Shown here one piece after another: positions 17,412-26,032 of a DNA stretch of 35,799 bases. Location of the stretch: the NCBI GenBank assembly GCA_003152485.1, contig PMAE01000045.1, positions 1 to 35,799 of the forward strand, read 5' to 3'. A program made the translations under genes and the position numbers. Source of the stretch: Gemmatimonadota bacterium. GTDB taxonomy: Bacteria; Gemmatimonadota; Gemmatimonadetes; Gemmatimonadales; Gemmatimonadaceae. How positions within the stretch are numbered: position 1 is the stretch's first letter; every line of letters starts with the position of its first letter. The notes under the pieces are model-generated. The model was not told where the DNA came from. It saw only the letters and a program-made list of their open reading frames with translations, and did no database searches.

Positions 17412-18194
17412 TTACGGGAGGTCGATCGAGAGTTGCACGGTGTCTATGACCGGCGTGCCATTGGGAAGTACCGCCGGGTGGAACCGTGTCCCGGTCAACT
17501 CCTCACGAAGGCGGCGATTGAAGCCGCCATCGTTGGTCGGTGTACACGAGAGCAGCCGAGCGTCGCCGCCCGCGCTGACTTCGAAGACGGCGTCGAGGTG
17601 CGAGGGATGGACGTTGTGCGGCGCGTCGAGACCCGCAGCCGGAAGCTCGATCGGGTAGGCTTTGATTTTCGAAGCCGCGGGTGCGCCCCCGGTGCCCGGA
17701 CCGAGTCCGTTGCCGACTCCCGTGCCGACCCCCGTGCCGACGCCACCCCCAACGCCCGGGCCAGCCCCGGCTCCGCCGGCCCCGCTTGCGGTCACGCCTC
17801 CATCGGCCGGCGCCGCGGCGACCTGTGGCACCGCTGGGGTCGGGGGCGTGACGATCGGTCGCACTGACGGCACCGGACGCGGTACACGCGGTGGTATTCG
17901 CGTGGGAGGTACCCGCGGCGCGACGAGTGGCAGTCGCGCCGGCGACATCTGGAAGTAGTGGAGCCGTTCGCGCGACACCTCGCCTCCTCCACCGCCGCCA
18001 CGCGCCCCCGGTCGCAGCCCGAACGACCGGTCATCGACATACGGGATCACGGGACTCGGCGCGGGCCCAAGTATCAGAAACAGGAAGAGGGCGTGCAGGG
18101 CGATTGCAACCGCAATGCCCCGCCACCGCCCTCGCCTATCGTCCGCGTCCGGGAACCCGGCCGGAGGCCGGTAGCGACGCTCGCTGGCCGGCAC
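17412..18194 (-). CDS. TonB-like protein with Pro-rich and Gly-rich linkers
   Basis: A 260-aa protein, last of the TonB/ExbBD gene string. GTG at 18194 lies 20 bases after the second ExbD. One membrane anchor (about 25-45, IAVAIALHALFLFLILGPAP) is followed by a periplasmic linker. That linker is Pro/Arg-rich (LPLVAPRVPPTRIPPRVPRP) and then almost pure Gly/Val/Thr (GVGTGVGTGVGNGLGPGTGG). The last 85 residues (VHPSHLDAVFEVSAGGDARLLSC to VIDTVQLSIDLP) look like a TonB C-terminal domain, which normally contacts outer-membrane receptors. It would pass energy from ExbB/ExbD to a receptor. The C-terminal match is weaker than for the first TonB of the cluster. Confidence 0.72.
   Translation of the reverse strand: MPASERRYRPPAGFPDADDRRGRWRGIAVAIALHALFLFLILGPAPSPVIPYVDDRSFGLRPGARGGGGGGEVSRERLHYFQMSPARLPLVAPRVPPTRIPPRVPRPVPSVRPIVTPPTPAVPQVAAAPADGGVTASGAGGAGAGPGVGGGVGTGVGTGVGNGLGPGTGGAPAASKIKAYPIELPAAGLDAPHNVHPSHLDAVFEVSAGGDARLLSCTPTNDGGFNRRLREELTGTRFHPAVLPNGTPVIDTVQLSIDLP
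17711..17746. repeat. Three 12-bp tandem units inside the Gly-rich linker
   Basis: Three near-identical 12-base units beginning TGCCGAC encode GVGT-type repeats of the TonB-like protein on the minus strand. Since the unit is a multiple of three, copy number can change without breaking the frame. Confidence 0.75.
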
Positions 18195-18214
18195 TCCCGC
18201 TCCGCTCGAGCCGA

Positions 18215-18637
18215 TTATGGCTTCGCCGGTTCCTTTGGCGGCACGCCGATCACTTTAACGCCAGCACCACGCGCCACGTCCATCGCCTGGATCACGTCCT
18301 GATATTTGACTGTGGAATCACCTTTGATGAAGATGATCTTCTCCGGACGCGGCGCGAAGATCTCCTGCAGCTTCGCCCCTAGCTGAGCCTTGGTGACCGG
18401 TTGCTTGTTGACCGCGAACTGGCCCCCCGGCAACACCTCCAGCACGATCTGGTCAGGCGGCGGTGGCTGCGGTGTGGTCTGCGGTGTCGGATCCGGCAGC
18501 TGGATGTCGATCGCTTTCCGCGACATCGGCACGACGATCATGAAGATGATCAACAGCACCAACAACACGTCGATCATCGGCGTGACGTTCGGCTCGTTCG
18601 TCAGCCCGCCCCGCTCGTTGCCCGTGGACATCGCCAT
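18215..18637 (-). CDS. exbD: ExbD/TolR-family proton-channel subunit (second)
   Basis: A 140-aa protein. NEPNVTPMIDVLLVLLIIFMIVV holds the essential membrane aspartate (Asp23) of the ExbD/TolR family, which takes part in proton flow. The rest is periplasmic, with a Pro-rich hinge (PDPTPQTTPQPPPPDQ) and a C-terminal fold with FIKGDSTVKYQDVIQAMDVARGAGV. ATG at 18637 shares one base with the stop of the first ExbD (TAATG). It works with ExbB to drive TonB. Two different ExbD copies side by side suggest a mixed channel or two systems sharing one ExbB. Confidence 0.95.
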   Translation of the reverse strand: MAMSTGNERGGLTNEPNVTPMIDVLLVLLIIFMIVVPMSRKAIDIQLPDPTPQTTPQPPPPDQIVLEVLPGGQFAVNKQPVTKAQLGAKLQEIFAPRPEKIIFIKGDSTVKYQDVIQAMDVARGAGVKVIGVPPKEPAKP

Positions 18638-19155
18638 TAGGGTGTCCCTCCAGCCTTGGGTGGCGTTGCCGCTCCGGCGGCCGCCGCTGCCTTCTCTTTG
18701 TCAGCGGTCAGTGGGTTGTCGCCCACGACGGCGGATCTCGTCCCCGGCACCTGGTCCGTGATCATCCCCGTCACGCGCACCCCGTTGTGCGCAGCCACGT
18801 CGAGCGCGTTGAGCACTTTGCCGTAGTCCAACGTCTGGTCGGCTTTGAGGTAGAGGATCTTGTCCTCGGTCCGCGCATCATAGATCTGTTTGAGTTGCGC
18901 GGCCAAATCTTCGGCTCTGATCGGCTTCTTGTTCAGGTAGTACTGACCCTTGATGTCGATACCCAGTACCTGATCGTTCTTGTCCTCGGGGTGCGCCTTC
19001 AAATTCATCCCTTTGGGCGGCGTCGCGACAAATCCTGCGTTCAACGCCGGCACAACGATCATGAAGATGATGAGGAGCACGAGCATGACGTCGATCATTG
19101 GCGTCACGTTCGGTTCCGCTTTGATGCCGCCGCCGGTCGTCGTAGACATTGCCAT
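18637..19155 (-). CDS. exbD: ExbD/TolR-family proton-channel subunit (first)
   Basis: A 172-aa protein. AEPNVTPMIDVMLVLLIIFMIVVP carries the conserved membrane aspartate (Asp22). The periplasmic domain has ILYLKADQTLDYGKVLNALDVAAHNGVRV. It is longer than its downstream sister because of a C-terminal Lys/Ala/Gly tail (KEKAAAAAGAATPPKAGGTP). It probably forms the proton channel with ExbB 82 bases upstream. The start matches the sister gene (MAMST), which supports a duplication followed by divergence. Confidence 0.95.
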   Translation of the reverse strand: MAMSTTTGGGIKAEPNVTPMIDVMLVLLIIFMIVVPALNAGFVATPPKGMNLKAHPEDKNDQVLGIDIKGQYYLNKKPIRAEDLAAQLKQIYDARTEDKILYLKADQTLDYGKVLNALDVAAHNGVRVTGMITDQVPGTRSAVVGDNPLTADKEKAAAAAGAATPPKAGGTP

Positions 19156-19237
19156 GGTCTATCCCTCGATATCCTTTGAGCGCGGGGGCCGCCGCCCGGC
19201 GTGCACTGACGGCCCCACCGCGCGTAATGACTCGCTA

Positions 19238-19975
19238 TCAGGTGATCGGAGCGCTCGAACTGGTCGCCGCGGTGTTGAATTCACGTGTGAACCGCGAGCG
19301 GCCAAACTCACCGGAGACACCCTTGATCAGATAGTCGATCATCTCCTTCGAGGAGTACGTCATCTCGGCCGTCAAGTTGTCGATCTTGGTCTGGAAATAG
19401 TTGTACGCCCACACCGCCGGAATCGCGACCAATAGACCGAACGCGGTCGTGATCAGCGCCTCGGCGACACCCGCCGAGATCGCCGCGATCCCGCCCGAGC
19501 CCGACGCGGCCATACCGGTGAACGCGTTGACGATGCCCATGGTCGTACCGAGCAATCCAACGAACGGCGCGGTCGCGCCGACGGTCGCCAGCACGCCAAG
19601 GCCACGCTTGAGCAGCACGATGTTCATCAGCATCTCGCGCTCGACCGCGCGTTCCGCCGAGTTGATGTCTGCCACCGTGACCGAGCCATCCTGGATCAGC
19701 GGCTTGATCTCGCCGAGCGCGCCACCGAGCACGCGGGCGACATGCGACTTCTTGTAGCCTTCGGCCAGGCGAATCGCTTCACCCAGATTGTCCTCTTCCA
19801 GGAACTGAGAGAACTCGGGCGCGAATTTCCGGGTCTCGACTTGGGCCTGCCGAAGCATCCACCACTTCTGGATCATGACGGTCAGCGAGAAGATCGACAT
19901 GACCAAGAGCACGGCGGCAATGCCCTTAGCGAACCATCCCATCGAAACGAAGAGATCGATCAACGACAGATTCAT
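19238..19975 (-). CDS. exbB: ExbB/TolQ/MotA-family proton-channel protein
   Basis: A 245-aa inner-membrane protein with the three-helix ExbB layout: a first helix at GIAAVLLVMSIFSLTVMIQKWW (about 17-38), a long cytoplasmic part with ERAVEREMLMNIVLLKRGL, then GVLATVGATAPFVGLLGTTMGIVNAF and AEALITTAFGLLVAIPAVWAYNYF. These last blocks are the family signature. It forms a proton channel with ExbD and energises TonB. The ATG at 19975 gives normal family length; an earlier in-frame start adds 29 residues that look unlike ExbB. The operon order is TonB, ExbB, ExbD, ExbD, TonB-like. Confidence 0.95.
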   Translation of the reverse strand: MNLSLIDLFVSMGWFAKGIAAVLLVMSIFSLTVMIQKWWMLRQAQVETRKFAPEFSQFLEEDNLGEAIRLAEGYKKSHVARVLGGALGEIKPLIQDGSVTVADINSAERAVEREMLMNIVLLKRGLGVLATVGATAPFVGLLGTTMGIVNAFTGMAASGSGGIAAISAGVAEALITTAFGLLVAIPAVWAYNYFQTKIDNLTAEMTYSSKEMIDYLIKGVSGEFGRSRFTREFNTAATSSSAPIT

Positions 19976-20077
19976 CTGCGGCGTCCTCGGGACTGAGGCG
20001 AGATAAGAACAGGAACTCGGGAACGGGACCGTGACCGCGAGAGCCGGCACGTGCCGGCCCACGCCTGAGCATCGTAC

Positions 20078-20779
20078 CTACTTCACAAGTTTGAACGTGA
20101 AGGGAAGCTGCACCAGCTCCTTCACCTTACGTCCGCCGACCTCGGCCGCGTAGAACCGCATTTTTGGCAGCGTGTTCTTGATCTCCTGCGTGAAGAGATC
20201 GTTGTCCGACTTGAGCACCTTGAACGTGCTCATGTCCGCTCGGCCCGTCGTGTCGATGACGAACTGCGCGAGCACTTCACCGGGGATGCCCGCGCTCATC
20301 AACATGTCGGGGTACCGCGGCGACGGACTGCCCGGCGCTTGCGCGGCTTGCTTTTCGACCTGGAAGTCGAAATACGGCTGGTCGCCGACGGGGCCGGTGC
20401 CACCGGCTACACCCTTCGAGCTCCCGCCCGCCACGCCCTTTCCGGTGAAGTCCGCTTCATCCGTCACTTTCTTCGTCAGATCGATGTTCGGGATGACGTC
20501 GGGGATGTTCACCGGGGCCGTCAACACCTGAAACCCCTTCGGCGGCGGCGGCGCGACGATCGCATCCTTCGGCGGTGGCGGCTTCGGCGGTGGCGGCGGC
20601 TCCTTCTTCATCTCCGCGAACTGAATCTTCTCGACCTTTTCCTTCTCGTTCTTGATCGCGGCGTGTGCCGTGACGTAGATCGCGCCCGTGAGAAGGAAGA
20701 CGTGCAGGACCACGCTGAAGATCGTCCCACCAACCGTTCGCTGCTTCTTCGGCTTGGATTCCAACAGGGTGTTGAACAT
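20078..20779 (-). CDS. tonB: TonB-family energy transducer
   Basis: A 233-aa protein, first gene of the TonB string. A short cytoplasmic basic start (MFNTLLESKPKKQR) and one helix (about 16-38) lead to a Lys/Glu stretch and a Pro-rich spacer (KKEPPPPPKPPPPKD). The C-terminal 90 residues hold the TonB fold: PRYPDMLMSAGIPGEVLAQFVID, then the final PFTFKLVK. GGGAG just before the ATG at 20779 is a good ribosome site, so I reject the longer in-frame start. The target receptors are not in the window. Confidence 0.93.
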   Translation of the reverse strand: MFNTLLESKPKKQRTVGGTIFSVVLHVFLLTGAIYVTAHAAIKNEKEKVEKIQFAEMKKEPPPPPKPPPPKDAIVAPPPPKGFQVLTAPVNIPDVIPNIDLTKKVTDEADFTGKGVAGGSSKGVAGGTGPVGDQPYFDFQVEKQAAQAPGSPSPRYPDMLMSAGIPGEVLAQFVIDTTGRADMSTFKVLKSDNDLFTQEIKNTLPKMRFYAAEVGGRKVKELVQLPFTFKLVK

Positions 20780-20832
20780 GACACTCCCGGAACCTGGTTC
20801 GACCGCGCTCGCTCGCACGCGCGTCTCAAAAA

Positions 20833-20838
20833 ATTATC
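20833..20838 (-). promoter_or_regulatory. Possible -10 element of the TonB/ExbBD operon
   Basis: On the minus strand GATAAT lies 54 bases before the TonB ATG in a short AT-rich gap. No good -35 hexamer is seen at the right distance, so this is a weak call. Confidence 0.3.
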
Positions 20839-20880
20839 CGCGCCACGTGACGCCAGAATTGGGGGAAGATTAAGAGTTGC

Positions 20881-22401
20881 TTAAATTCCCGTCACCGTCG
20901 GACCGCTCATCCCGCTTGGCACGAGTTCCACGGCCGCGCCCGTTCCCTCGCCGACGCCCGGCAGATGCACGGTGAAGATACTCCCGCGGCCCAGTCGCGA
21001 CGTGGCCGTGATCGAGCCGCCGTGCGCCTGCGCGATCCATTGGCTGATCGCGAGCCCAAGGCCGAATCCGCCGCGCTCCGAGCCCCGGGACCGGACCCGG
21101 TCGGCCCGCCAGAACCGCTCGAAGATGTGCGGCAAGTCCGTCGCGGCGATCCCCACTCCCGTGTCGCGCACCGAGAACGTCACGCCGTCCAGGCGGTGAC
21201 TGAGCGACACGTCGATGCGCCCACCGCGCGGCGTGTACTTCACCGCGTTCATGACGAGGTTCATGCACAGTTGACGGAGCCGCGGCGCATCGCCGAGCAC
21301 CGTCGCGGCTTCCACGACGGGCATCGACACGATCAACCCCGCGTCCTCGCCCAGGATGACCGCTGATTCAAAGACTTCACGCACCAGCGGCTCGAGCGCG
21401 ACCGGCTCGCGCACGACGTCGAACCGCCCCTCGTCGGCCCGCGCCAGCGTGAGGAGCGAGTCCACGAGATCCGCCATCCGCCGCGTCTCCTGCAGTGCTT
21501 CCTCGAGCGCGATCATCTGTTCCGTCGATTGCGGTGGCGCGGACATCGCGCGCTCGACATCGGCCCGCAAGACCGTGAGCGGGGTCTTCAACTCGTGGCT
21601 CGCATCCGCCGTGAATCGGCGGAGCGCGCCGAATGAGGTCTCGAGCCGCGCGATCATCTCGTTCAGCGTCTGGTTCAGCCGCATCAACTCATCGCCCGCG
21701 CCGTCCACCGCCAATCGACGGTGCAGGCTCCGCCCGTCGCTGATGGCCTGGACTTCGTTGATAATGATGTCCACGGGCCGAAACGCGCGTCCCGCGATCA
21801 CGTACGCGCCGACCATCGAGAGCAGCACGACGAGGGGCGCCAAGACGAGCGCACTGGTGCGGAGGTCAGTCGGTCCGGGATCGACGCTGGCGAGATCAAC
21901 ACCGGCGACTACGCGCGCGACGGCGGTGCCGCCGGGCACGGTGGCGTTCACCGCGAGCAAGAGCTCTCGGTCGGACAACCGAACGGGATGCGCGGGCGCG
22001 CTCGCCGACATCGCGATCGCGAGCCGGCTCAGTTGCACCTGATCATCGGCGTCGAGCTGTCGCACCGCAAACGAGTTGTAGAGGGTGCGCCCCCCCGAGT
22101 CGAGCACGAGCACGTAGTCGGGGAGCCCTTCGAGCACGTTGCGGAGCGCGGGGGTGACGACGTGGATCGCTTCACTCGAGGATCCGAGGAGCGGATCGGA
22201 GGTCGCCGTGACGGGCTCGCCGGTGGCTGCCACTCGCCCGACGATGCGCACCGCGAGATCGGCGTCCTCGTGCGCCTGCCGCGTGAGTTGGCGCGCCCGA
22301 TCACTCTGCTGGGCCGCGTAGAGCACCGTCCCCAGTGCCGCGACCGTCGCGACCATCGTGATCGCGTAGGCCCCCGTCAGTCGGGCCCGGATGCTGGCCA
22401 T
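20881..22401 (-). CDS. Membrane sensor histidine kinase (HAMP, HisKA, HATPase)
   Basis: A 506-aa kinase. One helix at about 8-30, a periplasmic sensor domain to about 180, a second helix at about 183-205 and a HAMP linker to about 258. The H-box FTADASHELKTPLTVLRADVE has His269 as phosphorylation site. The ATP-binding domain has Asn385 in NLVMNAVKYTP, DTGVGI at 413-418 and GFGLGL at 445-450. All catalytic boxes are intact. It lies 108 bases downstream of an OmpR-type regulator in the same direction, its likely partner. The periplasmic domain has no motif I recognise, so the signal is unknown. Confidence 0.95.
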   Translation of the reverse strand: MASIRARLTGAYAITMVATVAALGTVLYAAQQSDRARQLTRQAHEDADLAVRIVGRVAATGEPVTATSDPLLGSSSEAIHVVTPALRNVLEGLPDYVLVLDSGGRTLYNSFAVRQLDADDQVQLSRLAIAMSASAPAHPVRLSDRELLLAVNATVPGGTAVARVVAGVDLASVDPGPTDLRTSALVLAPLVVLLSMVGAYVIAGRAFRPVDIIINEVQAISDGRSLHRRLAVDGAGDELMRLNQTLNEMIARLETSFGALRRFTADASHELKTPLTVLRADVERAMSAPPQSTEQMIALEEALQETRRMADLVDSLLTLARADEGRFDVVREPVALEPLVREVFESAVILGEDAGLIVSMPVVEAATVLGDAPRLRQLCMNLVMNAVKYTPRGGRIDVSLSHRLDGVTFSVRDTGVGIAATDLPHIFERFWRADRVRSRGSERGGFGLGLAISQWIAQAHGGSITATSRLGRGSIFTVHLPGVGEGTGAAVELVPSGMSGPTVTGI

Positions 22402-22509
22402 GCCGAAAGCTAGGCCGGCGGAGAGCGATTAGCGATTCACGGTTCGCCCCCGCGGCCCGCGACCCCCACGATCGCGTGACCGCGACCGCTGAGCGACGTC
22501 CGCGTGGCG

Positions 22510-23178
22510 TTAGCCCTTCATTACGTACCCAACCCCACGCACCGTCGTGATCAGACGGCGGTCATGCTTGCTGTCGATCTTCTTCCGGAGATGGTTGATC
22601 ACGACGTCCACGATGTTCGTGCCTGGGTCGAAATGGTAGCCCCAGGCGTATTCGGTGATCAACGTCCGGCTCATCACTTTGCCGGCGTGCCGCATGAGGT
22701 ACTCCAGTACGGCGTATTCCTTGGGGGTCAGCTCGATCGGCTCGCCATCACGCCGCACTTCGCGCGCGTCCTGGTCGAGCACCAGATCCCCAACCCGAAG
22801 CGTGGGCGAGACCAGCGACTTCGGCCGGCGCGACAGCGCCTCGACGCGCGCCAGCAACTCCTCGAATGCAAAGGGCTTGGTCACGTAGTCGTCGGCGCCC
22901 GCGCGCAGGGTCTCGACTTTCGCATCCACCGCGTCCTGTGCCGTCAATACGAGCACCGGTCGCTCGAAGCCGCGCGCTCGGAGGGTATGGAGCACCTGGA
23001 TCCCCGATTTCCCCGGTAACCGCAGGTCGAGAATCACGAGATCGTACGCGTCGGACGCGGCCATCCGCTCCCCTTCCTCGCCATTCGCGACGAGATCAAC
23101 ACCCCACCGCTGCTCTTCGAGCCCACGCTTGACGAACTGCCCAACCGTCGGGTCGTCTTCGATGACGAGAATCTTCAT
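22510..23178 (-). CDS. OmpR/PhoB-family response regulator
   Basis: A 222-aa regulator. The receiver domain (1-118) has the acidic pair Glu7-Asp8-Asp9, the phosphoacceptor Asp51 (DLVILDLRLPGKSG) and Lys101 (DDYVTKPF). The winged-helix DNA-binding domain (about 126-220) ends with NIVDVVINHLRKKID and TVRGVGYVMKG, typical of OmpR/PhoB. Its partner is very likely the kinase at 20881. It begins 20 bases after the NtrC-type gene. The ATG at 23178 is fixed by the receiver fold but has no visible Shine-Dalgarno (ACTTCCACCC precedes it), so translation may depend on upstream coupling or be inefficient. Confidence 0.95.
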   Translation of the reverse strand: MKILVIEDDPTVGQFVKRGLEEQRWGVDLVANGEEGERMAASDAYDLVILDLRLPGKSGIQVLHTLRARGFERPVLVLTAQDAVDAKVETLRAGADDYVTKPFAFEELLARVEALSRRPKSLVSPTLRVGDLVLDQDAREVRRDGEPIELTPKEYAVLEYLMRHAGKVMSRTLITEYAWGYHFDPGTNIVDVVINHLRKKIDSKHDRRLITTVRGVGYVMKG

Positions 23179-23198
23179 GGGTGGAAGTAATGTAGCGG

Positions 23199-24569
23199 CT
23201 AGCCCGTCCTCGGCCGCACGAACCCATACTCCCGGATCTTCCGATACAGGGTCTTCGACGAGATGCCGAGTTGTGTCGCCGCACGCCCCTGATGCCAGTT
23301 GGCGCGCGCCAGGATCGCTTCGATGTGACGCCGCTCGAGATCGGCCAGCGTGAATTGCTGGGCTTCCGTGTCCGCGCCGTTGGCGTGCGGCGCGTGGGTC
23401 GCCAATGGAAGGTCGTTGCGCGTGATCACGCCGCCCGACGCGAGGAGCACCGCGCGCTCGATCACGTTGCGCAGCTCCCGCACGTTCCCAGGCCACGAAT
23501 ACGCCTCGAGCGCGGCAACCGCGTCCGGTGTCAGCGTCGGCGGCACCGCTCCGCCAAACGCCCGCAGGAAGTGCTCGGCCAACAGCGCGATGTCCATCCC
23601 GCGCTCACGGAGCGGCGGCACGGAGATGTTGATGGTGTTGATGCGGTAATAGAGATCGCTGCGGAACGACCGATTGGTGACCGCCGCCGCCAGGTCAGTC
23701 TTGGTCGCCGCTACCACGCGGGCGTCCACGTCGAGCTTCTGGCTCCCGCCGTGCCGCATGTAGCTGCCGGTCTCGAGTGCCCGCAACAGCTTGCCCTGCG
23801 CCTTGATGTCGAGCGCGCCCACTTCGTCCAGAAACAAGGTCCCCCCGCTCGCCAGCTCGAAGGCGCCCGGCTTGCGCTTGAGGAGTCCCGGCTGGACCCC
23901 TTTCTCGAGTCCGAAGAGCTCGCCCTCCATCTGCGTGTCGCCGAGGGCGGCGCAATCCACGTGGACCATGCCGCCCCCCGCCTCCCCGCGCCCCGAGACC
24001 CGGTGGAGCAGTCGCGCGATGAGCTCCTTTCCCGTGCCGGCCTCACCACTGATGACTACCGACGAATCACTCTTCGCCACCCGTTCGACCAACGCGAGCA
24101 CGGCTTGCATTGGCGCCGACCGCGTGATCACGTCGGTCACCCCATCGGCCCGCTCGAGCCGCGACTGCAGCAACACGTTCTGACGCGCTAACTGCCGCTT
24201 TTCCCACGCCCGCCGCACCAACACATCAATCTCAGCCATCCGATACGGCTTCGACAGGTAGTCGTACGCGCCGAGCCGAATGGCGGTGATCGCCGTCTCG
24301 ATCGTGCCGTTCCCCGTGATGATGATGACTTGCGGTGGCGCGGGCTCATCGACGACGTGTCGTAGCACCTCCAGGCCGTCCAGCTCCGGCATCACGATGT
24401 CCAGGAGGGCGACGTCGAATGCGTCTCGACGGAGCGCCTCCAGCGCGGCGCGGCCGTCACGCACCACCGTGACCGCATGACCGCGGCTGGTCAGAAACTG
24501 CTCGAGGACAGTGCCGAGCATCTCCTCGTCCTCGGCAATGAGGACTTTGATCTGGGCCGGTTCCTTCAT
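23199..24569 (-). CDS. NtrC-type AAA+ response regulator with altered sigma-54 contact loop
   Basis: A 456-aa protein with receiver, AAA+ and Fis-type HTH domains. The receiver has Asp57 as acceptor and Lys107. The AAA+ domain has Walker A GEAGTGKE (175-182), Walker B TLFLDE (244-249), FRSDLYYRIN and WPGNVRELRN. HTH near 425-450: GRAATQLGISSKTLYRKIREYG. Where family members have GAFTGA, the loop that touches sigma-54, this one reads GVQPGLL (224-230), although the surrounding ELFGLEKG and RKPGAFELASGGTLFLDE are conserved. It may not open sigma-54 polymerase in the usual way. ATG overlaps the upstream kinase stop (ATGA), so that kinase is its likely partner. Confidence 0.93.
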   Translation of the reverse strand: MKEPAQIKVLIAEDEEMLGTVLEQFLTSRGHAVTVVRDGRAALEALRRDAFDVALLDIVMPELDGLEVLRHVVDEPAPPQVIIITGNGTIETAITAIRLGAYDYLSKPYRMAEIDVLVRRAWEKRQLARQNVLLQSRLERADGVTDVITRSAPMQAVLALVERVAKSDSSVVISGEAGTGKELIARLLHRVSGRGEAGGGMVHVDCAALGDTQMEGELFGLEKGVQPGLLKRKPGAFELASGGTLFLDEVGALDIKAQGKLLRALETGSYMRHGGSQKLDVDARVVAATKTDLAAAVTNRSFRSDLYYRINTINISVPPLRERGMDIALLAEHFLRAFGGAVPPTLTPDAVAALEAYSWPGNVRELRNVIERAVLLASGGVITRNDLPLATHAPHANGADTEAQQFTLADLERRHIEAILARANWHQGRAATQLGISSKTLYRKIREYGFVRPRTG

Positions 24570-26032
24570 ACGCGTCGCCTCGTGTCGGTCTGCCTCGCGG
24601 ACGCGGCCGAGATGGCCGCGGGAAGAATCACTCTGAACGTGCTGCCCTTGCCGACATCACTGTCGACTTCCATCCGACCGCCGTGATCGGCCACGATGCC
24701 GTAGCACACGGACAAGCCGAGTCCCGTCCCACGACCCGGTGGTTTGGTGGTGTAGAACGGTTCGAACACTTTTCGGATCGCCAATCGTGAAATGCCGATT
24801 CCGTCATCGACGACTTCGGCAATGATGCCCCCGGCCGCGTTCCGCCCGGCGCCACGGCGCGTCCGCACCGTGATCGTCCCCGCGCTCCCGCTGCCGCTCG
24901 TGCTCGCGTGGTCGGGCCGGTGGCGCTCATCGACCGCGTCGGCGGCGTTGAGGAGAAGCGCCATGAACACCTGCACGAGCTGCTCCGAGTTCCCATGCAC
25001 GACCACGCCATGCGTACCATCGAGCTCCGAGTGCACGGTCATGCGCTTGAAGCGGGTGTGGTGCTTGAGGAGAAACAGGGTTTGCTCGACCACTGCATTG
25101 ATGTCGATCGGCGCCCGGTCAACCGGCCGCGCACGGCTGAAGTTGAGCAGGCCGTCCACGATGCCTTTGCACCGCTGGACTTCGGCTTCGATCACGCGCA
25201 GGTATTCGGCGTGCTGTGCGGGCAACATGACGGCGGCGCCCTGGCCCGGTGCATGGTCGCCCGACGGCGACGCAGCCGCTGGGTCCGATTTGAAATGCAG
25301 CGCCATGGTCTCCGCGCACGCCGCGATAGTGGCCAGGGGATTATTGATCTCGTGCATCACGCCAGCCGCCAACTGCCCGATCGCTGCCAGCTTCTCGGCG
25401 TGGGCGAATCGCGACTCGGCGTCCTTCCACGCGGTCACGTCTTCGCCAACCGTGATCACGTGGGTCACCTCGTCGCCGTCGAGCCGCAGCGGGATCTTGG
25501 AGATCCGATACGTGCGCGGGGACTGACGGGGGGAGCCGGATGCCGGCGACTCCGTCTCGTACTGGCGGAGCTCACCGGACGCGAACACGGCATCATATTC
25601 CTGCCGCAGTGATTCCGCCGGCTGCCGATGGAGAATCTCGAAAATCGTGCGTCCGAGCGCTTCACCGCGCGCGATGCCCTGGAGACCCGTCTCACGCGTG
25701 TGGTTCCACGCCTGCACCCGATAGTCGCGATCGACGACGTATAGTCCGACGGGGAGGGCGTCCACGACTTGCTCGATGAAATGGCGCTGGGCCTTCACCT
25801 CGCGGGTACGGGCATCGAGCTCGCGTTCCAGCTCGCCGAGGGCCTGGCGCACGACGGCCATCACGCGCGGCGCCGCCGCCCGCGCGGGCCCCGCCATCGT
25901 GTCGAGCTCCTTGGCCAACGACGCGAGGGCGCGACGCGCGGTGGACGCGGCCCCGGCCTGGACGGTCGTCTCTCGGTCAGCGGCTACGCCGGCATCCGGC
26001 ACCTCCGACATCTTCCTCACGCGAGCGCTCAC
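24566..26032 (-). CDS. Soluble PAS-domain sensor histidine kinase (NtrB-like)
   Basis: A 488-aa kinase without membrane helices. An N-terminal helical region (30-85, rich in Ala/Arg/Glu) is likely a coiled coil. A PAS domain (about 86-203) follows, with ALPVGLYVVDRDYRVQAWN. The H-box LAAGVMHEINNPLATIAACAE has His227. The ATP domain has LLLNAADAV, DDGIGI and GTGLGLSVCYGIV. The HEINNPL type is typical of kinases that pair with NtrC regulators, and the next gene overlaps by four bases. GTG at 26032 has GGAGG just before it; an ATG at 26011 is also possible. The signal is unknown and would be sensed in the cytoplasm. Confidence 0.93.
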   Translation of the reverse strand: MSARVRKMSEVPDAGVAADRETTVQAGAASTARRALASLAKELDTMAGPARAAAPRVMAVVRQALGELERELDARTREVKAQRHFIEQVVDALPVGLYVVDRDYRVQAWNHTRETGLQGIARGEALGRTIFEILHRQPAESLRQEYDAVFASGELRQYETESPASGSPRQSPRTYRISKIPLRLDGDEVTHVITVGEDVTAWKDAESRFAHAEKLAAIGQLAAGVMHEINNPLATIAACAETMALHFKSDPAAASPSGDHAPGQGAAVMLPAQHAEYLRVIEAEVQRCKGIVDGLLNFSRARPVDRAPIDINAVVEQTLFLLKHHTRFKRMTVHSELDGTHGVVVHGNSEQLVQVFMALLLNAADAVDERHRPDHASTSGSGSAGTITVRTRRGAGRNAAGGIIAEVVDDGIGISRLAIRKVFEPFYTTKPPGRGTGLGLSVCYGIVADHGGRMEVDSDVGKGSTFRVILPAAISAASARQTDTRRRV

